A stretch of 31,747 nucleotides of DNA, from positions 1 to 31,747 of the IMG/VR virus record IMGVR_UViG_3300040801_002780, one strand, 5' to 3'. The first letter of the stretch is position 1. Each line of letters opens with the position of its first letter. The stretch is from a virus. The notes beneath the pieces are model-generated. The model made no database searches. It worked only from the letters and a program-made list of their open reading frames with translations, and was not told the origin of the DNA. A program made the position numbers and the translations under genes. Shown here piece by piece: positions 26,479 to 31,438 of the stretch.

Positions 26479-26860
26479 ACTATATAGTAAACCTAAAAAT
26501 AAAAAAGCTAAGTCGTTTAAAAATAAAGAAAGAGTTGAACGACAAAGTATGTATAATACTCCTGAGTGGAAGACCTACAGGTTTAGGTTTCTTCACCATA
26601 ACCCTAAATGTTATGTGTGTTCAGCTAAGTCTCATGTAGTAGATCATATTATTAATGTGGCGGTAAGACCTGATCTTTTTGAAAATACTACTAACCACAT
26701 TCCTATGTGTAAGCAGTGCCATAGTTTTATTACTCAGAAGTTTGACAAGGGTAAAGCTCAAAGGCTAGAAGAAAAAATGAAGTATATAGACAAGATGCGA
26801 AAAGAATTAGGTGTGGAAGTAAAAGTAAAACTAATAGAGTATAGGAAGGTGAAAAAATGA
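26465..26860 (+). CDS. HNH endonuclease, free-standing
   Basis: 131 aa. Basic N-terminus (KNKKAKSFKNKERVERQ), then YNTPEWKTYRFRFL, NPKCYVC with CxxC, VVDHIINV and a late CKQCHSF (CxxCH). This is the layout of small phage HNH nucleases of the HK97 gp74 type, in which two CxxC pairs bind zinc. In HK97-like phages such a protein helps terminase; here it belongs to the replication operon. It overlaps the helicase end, and its stop overlaps the next start (ATGA). Confidence 0.8.
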   Translation: MKKAKLYSKPKNKKAKSFKNKERVERQSMYNTPEWKTYRFRFLHHNPKCYVCSAKSHVVDHIINVAVRPDLFENTTNHIPMCKQCHSFITQKFDKGKAQRLEEKMKYIDKMRKELGVEVKVKLIEYRKVKK

Positions 26861-27006
26861 GTGCAATTTTAATGGCAATTTTAGGAGTTTATTATAAGAG
26901 TGAACCGAAAGAACAATTAAAAGCGTTAATTGTTTTTACTACTTGTGATGTTCTAACGGTTCTTATTTATTTGTTGATCTATACTAATAAGTTTACTGGA
27001 GTTTAA
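26857..27006 (+). CDS. 49-aa membrane protein
   Basis: A short frame coupled to the HNH stop (ATGA) with GGAAGGTG 7-14 bases before the ATG, a clear ribosome site. The protein has a short hydrophobic N-terminus (MSAILMAILGVYY), a charged middle and a hydrophobic segment TVLIYLLIYTN near residues 33-43. It would sit in the inner membrane. It ends the rightward operon: its TAA at 27004-27006 abuts the stop of the leftward gene at 27007. Function unknown. Confidence 0.65.
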   Translation: MSAILMAILGVYYKSEPKEQLKALIVFTTCDVLTVLIYLLIYTNKFTGV

Positions 27007-27183
27007 TTACTTGTGCCTTTTGTTTTGGTAACAGTCACAGCAAATTTTATGTACGGTAGTCGCATCTATTGCTACGTTATATCCTGCAGGAGTTTCTTGT
27101 GCCTTATTACAGCACCTACAAATGTAATAAACGGTAGCTTCTTTATCGACGTTCTTAAATGAAATGTTCTCTGTGCTACTCAT
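27007..27183 (-). CDS. 58-aa Cys-rich protein, putative zinc finger
   Basis: Start chosen at 27183 (MSSTENISF), which overlaps the stop of the upstream lipoprotein gene (TAATG on this strand); longer versions run into that gene. Cys22, Cys24, Cys25 and Cys48, Cys49, Cys51 give two CxxC knuckles about 22 residues apart, enough for one zinc ion. The C-terminus is basic (NKRHK). Small zinc-ribbon proteins in phages often bind DNA or host RNA polymerase, but nothing here proves that. Confidence 0.6.
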   Translation of the reverse strand: MSSTENISFKNVDKEATVYYICRCCNKAQETPAGYNVAIDATTVHKICCDCYQNKRHK

Positions 27184-27491
27184 TACTTTACCCTCGCAGT
27201 ACTGTGAGCAATTTTTGGAGTACATTTACTAAACCAACGTACTCCATACTGGTCACTCCAGATTTTACATGCGTACTTCTCAGGGCCACAATTAAAACCG
27301 TAAATAGCTCCTGTTACATTACCGAACAAGTCCTTATAGGTATTGATGTGAACCATGTCTACTAGTGGTTCAGTACAGGCAGTTTCGTTGGCAAAACGGT
27401 TCTTCCAGTAAGCTGTCTTCTGTTCGTTTGTCATAGTAGCGCAGGAAGTAGAAAAGATAGCGAGTAAAATTAGTACAATTAAATCTCTCAT
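27183..27491 (-). CDS. Small secreted lipoprotein, candidate surface exclusion protein
   Basis: 102 aa. The N-terminus MRDLIVLILLAIFSTSCATM is a lipoprotein signal with Cys17 as the lipidated residue; the lipobox is S-T-S-C, with Ser in place of the usual Leu at -3. The mature part has four cysteines (39, 68, 75, 90), enough for two disulfides. AGGAGA lies 6-11 bases before the ATG, and an extended -10 promoter precedes it. Isolated, with its own promoter and opposite to its neighbours, it fits a phage lytic- or lysogenic-conversion gene such as the T5 Llp type that blocks receptors; no sequence similarity to Llp is claimed. Confidence 0.65.
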   Translation of the reverse strand: MRDLIVLILLAIFSTSCATMTNEQKTAYWKNRFANETACTEPLVDMVHINTYKDLFGNVTGAIYGFNCGPEKYACKIWSDQYGVRWFSKCTPKIAHSTARVK

Positions 27492-27511
27492 AGTTGTTCT
27501 CCTAGTTATGC

Positions 27512-27529
27512 GTATATTATAACATATAC
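27512..27529 (-). promoter_or_regulatory. Extended -10 promoter with palindromic operator
   Basis: Reading leftward, TGTTATAAT is a perfect extended -10 (TGnTATAAT), with TATAAT at 27521-27516 and the lipoprotein ATG 25 bases further on. No good -35 is seen 16-18 bases upstream, which extended -10 promoters do not need. The promoter lies within an 18-bp inverted repeat with perfect half-sites GTATAT and ATATAC (27512-27529), a plausible repressor site. Confidence 0.55.
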
Positions 27530-27555
27530 TAGGGGGGTCACTTCCACAGATTGTA

Positions 27556-27584
27556 AAAATTTTAAGGGGGCGGTTTTATCCCGC
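27556..27584 (-). terminator. Weak hairpin-T terminator candidate
   Basis: Reading leftward, GCGG-gataaaa-CCGC is followed by CCCCTTAAAATTTTT. The stem has only four base pairs and the stop codon of the small membrane protein gene lies in the loop. It may end that transcript before the lipoprotein promoter. Weak evidence. Confidence 0.25.
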
Positions 27585-27743
27585 GTACGAGTATAGGCGG
27601 TAAAGCACTGAACTTATTATGATTAGGGCAAATATACAGGCTATTGTTTCCTCATATTTCTCCAGAAATAGGTCAAACTTATCTAGCTTCTTTTCCAGAA
27701 ACTCATCAACTTTTTCTATCAATCTGCCAACTTTTTCGTGCAT
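27576..27743 (-). CDS. 55-aa membrane protein with N-terminal coiled coil
   Basis: Start chosen at 27743 (MHEKVGRLIEK) because TAGGAATAGT precedes this ATG; an upstream in-frame start at 27776 lacks a site. Residues 4-33 form a charged heptad-like helix and residues about 34-50 (TIACIFALIIISSVLY) one membrane segment, giving a tail-anchored protein with the helix probably in the cytoplasm. A frame on the opposite strand (27619-27819) has no ribosome site and looks like a shadow. Function unknown; possibly with the neighbouring lipoprotein a conversion/exclusion module. Confidence 0.5.
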   Translation of the reverse strand: MHEKVGRLIEKVDEFLEKKLDKFDLFLEKYEETIACIFALIIISSVLYRLYSYAG

Positions 27744-28091
27744 ACTATTCCTATATTTATACGAAAATTGTTTCAATAAATATTGTGATTGTCATGGTAA
27801 ATTTGTGGTGATTAAGTAAGAAGGCCAGAAGTATTTCATGGAGAAAATCTAAATTTTTGTAGCGAGTTAACTAACTAGGAAAACCCTGTATGTGCCTTAA
27901 AAATTTTCTTCTGACCTATTGGAGAGTATAGGGTATTTTTCGATTTTTTCCTATAGGTAAGATAAAAACTTAAATTTTTTCTATCGAACAATGGTTTATC
28001 GAATATTATAAAAAAGTCGTTTCGGCTAAGTGTTGGAAATTAAAAGATTTTTGAATTTTTTAAAATTGAGGTCAATTGATTTTATCGAGTG

Positions 28092-28236
28092 TAGGCTTAA
28101 CTACCTGGAATTAAAAGCAATTTGTAAACGCCCGAAATTACTAAAATAGCTTTTCAAGTGTTTTTAAAGTTGAGATTTTAGCTATTTAGATAAAATTCAA
28201 CTTTTAGCTTTTAGGCCTAAGGTAGTTAGGGCCTTT
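28092..28236. repeat. Large nested inverted repeat (multi-stem structure)
   Basis: The outer arms are AGGCTTAACTACCT (28093-28106 region) and AGGTAGTTAGGGCCT (28220-28234). They pair over about 14 positions with one G-U and one bulged base. Inside lie AAAGTTGA-g-ATTTTA (28166-28180) with TAAAATTCAACTTT (28191-28204), a 14-bp stem with one bulge and a 10-base loop, and the alternative pair AAATAGCT (28144-28151) / AGCTATTT (28180-28187). TTAGGCCTAA (28211-28220) is a perfect palindrome. The arrangement resembles a branched RNA or a replication-control site. Confidence 0.6.
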
Positions 28237-28237
28237 T

Positions 28238-28276
28238 ATTACTTAGTTGATGGGAAATAACAACGTACTAAGTAAT
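28238..28276. repeat. 10-bp perfect inverted repeat
   Basis: ATTACTTAGT (28238-28247) and ACTAAGTAAT (28267-28276) are perfectly complementary with 19 bases between. It lies directly after the large nested structure. The preceding GGGCCTTTT is similar to the right arm and T-run of the terminators found at 31.0 and 31.25 kb. Confidence 0.6.
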
Positions 28277-28297
28277 AAATAAACATTAAATAAAATC

Positions 28298-28354
28298 TAG
28301 TTAAAAGGCCTATTGATAAAAACATGACTTAAAATCAAAAGGCCTAAATAACTA
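28298..28354. repeat. Hairpin A with conserved 16-nt loop
   Basis: GGCCTATTGAT (28307-28317) pairs with ATCAAAAGGCC (28334-28344) at 10 of 11 positions. Past a small internal loop TAGTTA (28298) pairs with TAACTA (28349). The loop 28318-28333 is AAAAACATGACTTAAA, identical to that of hairpin B, and contains ATG ACT TAA. Its first ten bases equal the start regions of downstream genes (AAAAACATGA). Confidence 0.7.
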
Positions 28355-28361
28355 ACAACAA

Positions 28362-28395
28362 AATAAGTTTAAAAACATGACTTAAAAAACTTATT
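28362..28395. repeat. Hairpin B with conserved 16-nt loop
   Basis: AATAAGTTT (28362-28370) pairs perfectly with AAACTTATT (28387-28395). The loop 28371-28386 is AAAAACATGACTTAAA, the same 16 bases as hairpin A, although the stems are unrelated. Loop conserved and stem not is the mark of a loop-recognised RNA element. Confidence 0.7.
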
Positions 28396-28433
28396 AAAAT
28401 TTCATTCAACTTCTAAACTATCGAAATTATCTA

Positions 28434-28453
28434 AATAATATAAGTTTATTATT
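28434..28453. repeat. 7-bp perfect inverted repeat
   Basis: AATAATA and TATTATT flank a TAAGTT loop. All A/T apart from the loop, so it may arise by chance in this DNA, but it continues the run of hairpins at 28.09-28.45 kb. Confidence 0.4.
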
Positions 28454-28497
28454 CAGGTACTATTTAAGTAATACTAAAAAATTCAATTTTTCAATGA

Positions 28498-28542
28498 TTT
28501 TAGGCGGTTATGAGGACAAAATTAAAAGCAATTTAGGCGGTT
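28498..28542. repeat. Direct repeats, iteron- or operator-like
   Basis: TTTAGGCGGTT occurs at 28498-28508 and again at 28532-28542, 34 bases apart, about three helical turns. Between them AATTAAAAGCAATTT (28520-28534) repeats exactly a 15-mer found at 28109-28123. GC-containing repeats stand out in this AT-rich stretch. They lie just upstream of the probable promoter for the rightward operon. Confidence 0.45.
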
Positions 28543-28557
28543 TTTAGAGAATAATTA

Positions 28558-28586
28558 TTGCAGTGAGTCACTTTTAGCATTAATAT
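28558..28586 (+). promoter_or_regulatory. Candidate promoter for the rightward small-gene operon
   Basis: TTGCAG (28558-28563) and TAATAT (28581-28586) are separated by 17 bases and lie about 36 bases before the first ATG. Both boxes deviate from consensus (3 of 6 and 4 of 6). An alternative -10 TATAGT at 28584 lacks a matching -35. Confidence 0.35.
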
Positions 28587-28604
28587 AGTAAATAACTCAA
28601 GTAC

Positions 28605-28624
28605 TAACAAAGGATAAAAACATG
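28605..28624 (+). promoter_or_regulatory. Conserved translation leader, first of six
   Basis: TAACAAAGGATAAAAACATG occurs exactly at 28605-28624, 28866-28885 and 30230-30249. It recurs with one change at 30546-30565 (A for C before ATG), and as TAACAAAGGATAATAAAATG at 30727-30746 and 31043-31062. AAAGGA is the Shine-Dalgarno part, but identity covers the whole spacer, beyond what ribosome binding needs. The first copy is flanked by AGTACT on both sides (28600-28605 and 28627-28632), which could enclose it in a hairpin loop. Confidence 0.75.
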
Positions 28625-28861
28625 ACAGTACTAAATTACAATGAACTTAAAAGAGAATTTAAAGAGATTGATCGACGTATTAGAAGACAATCGCAAGTCA
28701 GTGACGTACTAGACAGCGAAAAGGCACTAATTGAAAAGAGAATTAAGGAACGTACTAAGGATAATTTTACAGGAATTTACTGTAACAAAGGCCAAGGGCA
28801 ATTATTTAATTTAATAGTGTTCTCATTTTTAGGCCTAACTTATTTATCATTTTTCGCTTAA
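28622..28861 (+). CDS. Small protein with C-terminal membrane segment
   Basis: 79 aa, first gene after the structured region, with the shared leader. Residues 6-45 are a charged helix (ELKREFKEIDRRIRRQSQV), and residues about 60-78 (LFNLIVFSFLGLTYLSFF) one hydrophobic helix, so it may be tail-anchored in the membrane. No family recognised. Possibly co-transcribed with the PcfJ-like gene 21 bases downstream. Confidence 0.6.
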   Translation: MTVLNYNELKREFKEIDRRIRRQSQVSDVLDSEKALIEKRIKERTKDNFTGIYCNKGQGQLFNLIVFSFLGLTYLSFFA

Positions 28862-28882
28862 TAACTAACAAAGGATAAAAAC

Positions 28883-30232
28883 ATGAAATTACTAGTAACT
28901 AAAAACACTTATAAGAGAACTAACTGCGAATTGACTTTTAGCAGTGACTTAAAAGAGGCCAAGGCCTACGGTTATGCCTGGTTTAAATACTTGCATACTG
29001 ACAAAGTAGGAAACTTAATACTTAGTGAGTATTCAAGTATGACAAGTAAAAGCCACATAGGCGATATTGAAAATAAATTAAAAGCACATAATAAAAAAAT
29101 AGCTTTAAGGTTAGATTTTATTAATTATTTTAGTAATTCTTTCAATAAAACTATTCACGTATTTAATGGTAGGTATTCGCATTATGGTCACAATTTAGGC
29201 GATATTAACAATGCAATTGAGGCCGAAATAAGACTAATAAAAGAACATATTTTAAGAATAATTGAAAAAATAAAAACACCACGTACTCATAAAACTAAAA
29301 ACGAGAAACGTAAAAATGAAATTAAGTATTGTATTAGACGTATTAAAGATATTAGATTTTTCCGAGATAATTACTTGGATAAAAAACTTAAAAAACTACC
29401 GTACGATATTTCGAGATACCAACAATTTTTTGGGTATGACTATGCTTTTACTGCAGTGCAAGGCGATGAGGACTTAAAAACACAAAATAAAAATGAAAAT
29501 ACTAATTTAGTTCTAAAAGTTTTTAAAGATATTTACGGTAAATACTTAAAAGTAAATGAAAATAGGCTAAATTATTATTTTAAAAATTTTAAAATACCAC
29601 GTGCAACACTATACACTGATAATGGTATTGGTACTAAGGGAATACCGTTAGAACTAGATAAACTTAATAAACTGTTAGGCCTAAATTGTAATTTCGATTA
29701 TTCTAAAATTGTTTTTTATGATCATATTAGAGATATTGAGTCCTCAATACCAAGTGACATTGATTCGATTGAATATTTAGAACTTTTAAAAGTTATTAAA
29801 AGACTAAAAATAACTAAGGATAATTTGAATACATTACAGCTTGATAGACTTCACACGGCCTTAATTAATAAAGCTAACCGTGCAATGAACGACGATAAAA
29901 CGCCTAAAATTTGGCCTCAATATCAAGTTAATGAAACGCTATTAAAAATCGAGCAACTAACTAGTAATGACGATAAACTAGACTTCTACGCTATTAAAGA
30001 TCAAGGCCAGCTTAGAAAAGAGTCAAGGATAATGAAACACTGTATAGGTCAGGCACGTATGCATTACCATGATAAAATTCTACGTGAAAATTATCAAGCA
30101 TGTAATTTCCAAGGTTATACGTTCTATTTATCGCCTAGCTTAGAAGTACTTCAGACTAACGGTAAACATAATGCAAGTACACCTAGTAATGTAATAGATG
30201 CGCTTGAAACGCTACTTTTACAAGTAGCCTAA
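28883..30232 (+). CDS. PcfJ-like domain protein
   Basis: 449 aa. The C-terminal 90 residues carry the PcfJ-like pattern: GQLRKESRIMKHCIGQA (MKHCIG at 384-389), then a strand-rich part ending LEVLQTNGKHNASTP, like the M-x-HCVG core and Q-x-x-G-x-x-N-x-x-P end of that family. PcfJ is known from conjugative plasmids and related domains occur in phages and plasmids; the biochemical role is not settled. The N-terminal 350 residues are basic and helical without a recognised domain. The gene is much richer in A and T than the phage structural genes. Its TAA forms the first bases of the next leader. Replication initiation is possible but has no direct support. Confidence 0.65.
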   Translation: MKLLVTKNTYKRTNCELTFSSDLKEAKAYGYAWFKYLHTDKVGNLILSEYSSMTSKSHIGDIENKLKAHNKKIALRLDFINYFSNSFNKTIHVFNGRYSHYGHNLGDINNAIEAEIRLIKEHILRIIEKIKTPRTHKTKNEKRKNEIKYCIRRIKDIRFFRDNYLDKKLKKLPYDISRYQQFFGYDYAFTAVQGDEDLKTQNKNENTNLVLKVFKDIYGKYLKVNENRLNYYFKNFKIPRATLYTDNGIGTKGIPLELDKLNKLLGLNCNFDYSKIVFYDHIRDIESSIPSDIDSIEYLELLKVIKRLKITKDNLNTLQLDRLHTALINKANRAMNDDKTPKIWPQYQVNETLLKIEQLTSNDDKLDFYAIKDQGQLRKESRIMKHCIGQARMHYHDKILRENYQACNFQGYTFYLSPSLEVLQTNGKHNASTPSNVIDALETLLLQVA

Positions 30233-30246
30233 CAAAGGATAAAAAC

Positions 30247-30537
30247 ATGATTCAAAATGTAACTAAAAACTATTTTCACGATCAATTTAATTCAATTAGG
30301 CCCGATAATTTTAGCTATGAGGGACTAAATACTCTTTACGATTATTTAGTAGAGCTTGAGGAGTCTTGCGATATGCAAATAGAACTAGACGTAATTGCAA
30401 TTTGTGGTGATTTTTCAGAGTATAAAATTGATGAGGCTTTAGAATATTATCAGGCCGACGATATCGACGAACTAAAACATAACACTTCTGTGATTGAAAT
30501 ACCCAATACCGAACGTATTATTTTACAGTGCTATTAA
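30247..30537 (+). CDS. Small acidic conserved-type phage/plasmid protein
   Basis: 96 aa. The patterns NFSYEGLNTLYDYLVELEE, IELDVIAICGDFSEY and a closing VIEIPNTERIILQCY resemble a small acidic protein family common in phages and plasmids of diverse bacteria, always short and without known function. Strongly acidic, with no signal or membrane part. Read from the shared leader, 14 bases after the PcfJ-like gene. Acidic small proteins are sometimes DNA mimics or antirestriction factors, which is only a thought here. Confidence 0.65.
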   Translation: MIQNVTKNYFHDQFNSIRPDNFSYEGLNTLYDYLVELEESCDMQIELDVIAICGDFSEYKIDEALEYYQADDIDELKHNTSVIEIPNTERIILQCY

Positions 30538-30562
30538 TAACTAATTAACAAAGGATAAAAAA

Positions 30563-30739
30563 ATGAAACATATTAAATTAAATAATTTTAAAAGACAGGA
30601 AAAAAAACTTTTAAAAATTACTAGTATTAAGCTTAGGCCCGATCAACTTACTTTTATTAAAGATAATGAGGTGAATTTAAGTCAATTAGTTAGGGCCTTG
30701 CTTGATAACTTTATTAAAAAAACTAATAACAAAGGATAA
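30563..30739 (+). CDS. Ribbon-helix-helix transcription regulator
   Basis: 58 aa. After a basic N-terminus, TSIKLRPDQ is the beta ribbon, LTFIKDNE helix A, VNLSQ the turn, and LVRALLDNFIKK helix B: the classic MetJ/Arc/CopG layout with N-L-S at the turn and an Arg in helix B. Such proteins bind palindromic operators as dimers, control plasmid copy number, partition or phage genes. Its stop is formed by the leader of the next gene (GGATAA). The 3' end of this gene is copied at 31004-31062. Candidate targets are the repeats at 28.5 kb or 27.5 kb. Confidence 0.75.
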   Translation: MKHIKLNNFKRQEKKLLKITSIKLRPDQLTFIKDNEVNLSQLVRALLDNFIKKTNNKG

Positions 30740-30746
30740 TAAAATG
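30690..30746 (+). repeat. Direct repeat copy 1: RHH gene 3' end plus leader
   Basis: 57 bases from TTAGGGCCTT in the RHH coding region through the leader to the next ATG. The sequence is repeated at 31004-31062, differing only in the length of an A-run (7 here, 9 there). Confidence 0.85.
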
Positions 30747-30965
30747 AAAAATAGATTAAAAAGAATTTCAGATAATGGTGACGTAATAACTATTTTTAAA
30801 TCTAAAAATAAAAATGAAGTCTTAGAGTACATGCAATGGATACTCGAAAATAATACGTTTCAATGTACTTATAAGAAAATAACTTATATTGACGGCTCTA
30901 AAGGATACATAAAGACTAAAAATAATGGTGCTATAATTCAATATAAGTTAGAACTAGCAGACTAA
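30744..30965 (+). CDS. Small basic protein of unknown function
   Basis: 73 aa, start set by the shared leader (an upstream TTG frame would run through the repeat). MKNRLKRISDNGDVITIF, a helix NEVLEYMQWILENN and strands CTYKKITYI and AIIQYKLEL suggest a small alpha/beta fold. Basic; no family recognised. It lies between the two copies of the duplicated segment and is followed by a hairpin terminator. Confidence 0.55.
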   Translation: MKNRLKRISDNGDVITIFKSKNKNEVLEYMQWILENNTFQCTYKKITYIDGSKGYIKTKNNGAIIQYKLELAD

Positions 30966-30968
30966 TAG

Positions 30969-31013
30969 CACTACTAAATTAAGCACCAATAAAAGGCCCT
31001 ATTTTAGGGCCTT
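30969..31013 (+). repeat. Trailer repeat copy 1
   Basis: 45 bases after the 73-aa gene, ending in a terminator hairpin. The same 45 bases with two changes occur at 31223-31267 after the 53-aa gene. Together with the leader repeats this shows a duplicated unit with different centres. Confidence 0.85.
30993..31013 (+). terminator. Hairpin terminator
   Basis: AAGGCCCTA, loop TTT, TAGGGCCTT: a perfect 9-bp stem. The T-run is short because the duplicated RHH segment begins at its right arm (sequence continues GCTTG), so it may be weaker than the copy at 31245. Confidence 0.6.
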
Positions 31014-31062
31014 GCTTGATAACTTTATTAAAAAAAAACTAATAACAAAGGATAATAAAATG
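31004..31062 (+). repeat. Direct repeat copy 2: RHH gene remnant plus leader
   Basis: 59 bases matching 30690-30746 with two extra As in the A-run. The RHH codons for the C-terminal helix (ALLDNFIKK) are still readable but the end is frameshifted. Its first 10 bases are also the right arm of the terminator at 30993-31013, marking the recombination joint. Confidence 0.85.
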
Positions 31063-31221
31063 ATTTTCAAAGGATATATAAAGCATAATAAAAATAGAAA
31101 AATTAATAGGGAAAAATTAGAAAAATTTTTAAAAGTTATGGAAAATTTCGAAATACGTGTTATGCATAATACCTTAGTAAAAGAGAGATATCGAAAAATT
31201 TACGGTAAAAGTTGGAAATAA
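31060..31221 (+). CDS. Small basic protein of unknown function
   Basis: 53 aa from ATG 31060, right after the second copy of the AATAAAATG-type leader; the longer in-frame reading from 31012 is RHH remnant. Rich in Lys, Arg and Asn, with a helix REKLEKFLKVMENF. No similarity by eye to the 73-aa protein that has the same flanks. Ends before a strong terminator. Confidence 0.55.
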   Translation: MIFKGYIKHNKNRKINREKLEKFLKVMENFEIRVMHNTLVKERYRKIYGKSWK

Positions 31222-31244
31222 ACACTACTACATTAAGCACTAAT

Positions 31245-31269
31245 AAAAGGCCCTATTTTAGGGCCTTTT
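31245..31269. terminator. Bidirectional rho-independent terminator
   Basis: AAAAGGCCCTA, loop TTT, TAGGGCCTTTT: a perfect 11-bp stem with A- and T-runs on both sides, so it can work in both directions. It lies between the rightward 53-aa gene and the end of the leftward gene, whose stop codon is inside it. Confidence 0.8.
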
Positions 31270-31438
31270 CTATATCTGCTATTAAGGCCTCTCTATAGCC
31301 TACTTCTATTAAGGCCTGTAATACAGCCTCATTATCGGCCCCTACTACCTCAATGCACTGCTTACCCTTGCACACTACTACTAGTATATAGGTGCTGTAA
31401 TATTCAATCGTATATCGGTACTTGCCGTAAGTTCTCAT
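31253..31438 (-). CDS. Small protein of unknown function (leftward)
   Basis: 61 aa. YRYTIEYYSTYILVVVCKG suggests two beta strands, followed by helices (NEAVLQALIEVGYREALI, ADIEKALK). GGCC-rich codons stand out against the AT-rich surroundings. No convincing ribosome site is visible before the ATG; the upstream DNA is nearly pure A/T and has -10-like TAAAAT. It ends in the shared terminator. It is protein-like but unrecognised. Confidence 0.5.
   Translation of the reverse strand: MRTYGKYRYTIEYYSTYILVVVCKGKQCIEVVGADNEAVLQALIEVGYREALIADIEKALK

Larger units (their letters stand above)
27744..28621. other. Gene-free, highly structured intergenic region
   Basis: About 880 bases without a convincing gene between leftward and rightward transcription units. 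Left part (27840-28060): AT-rich, with three mutually complementary short boxes ACCTAT (27914), TATAGG (27927) and CCTATAGGT (27950). Middle and right parts (28090-28460): a chain of inverted repeats listed separately. Near 28500-28542 lie direct repeats, then a probable promoter at 28558-28586. It could encode a structured RNA, act as an origin or centromere-like site, or serve as a regulatory leader. Confidence 0.6.

Noticed and set aside
27619-27819. 66-codon rightward frame opposite the small membrane protein gene
   Set aside because: No ribosome site, low-complexity Ser/Phe-rich product, and the opposite strand has a start with AGGA and a sensible coiled-coil plus membrane layout.
28001-28600. 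CRISPR array in the repeat-rich gene-free region
   Set aside because: Repeats are few, of different kinds and irregularly spaced; there are no regular repeat-spacer units and no cas genes.
27744-28621. tRNA gene in the structured region
   Set aside because: No acceptor stem with GGTTCGA-like T-loop could be found on either strand; the stems have other spacing.
30702-30743. Longer N-terminus for the 73-aa protein, starting at TTG 30702
   Set aside because: It runs through the RHH coding region in another frame; the ATG at 30744 has the AAAGGA leader.
31012-31062. Longer N-terminus for the 53-aa protein, starting at TTG 31012
   Set aside because: The extension is the frameshifted remnant of the RHH gene and its leader; the ATG at 31060 has the conserved leader.
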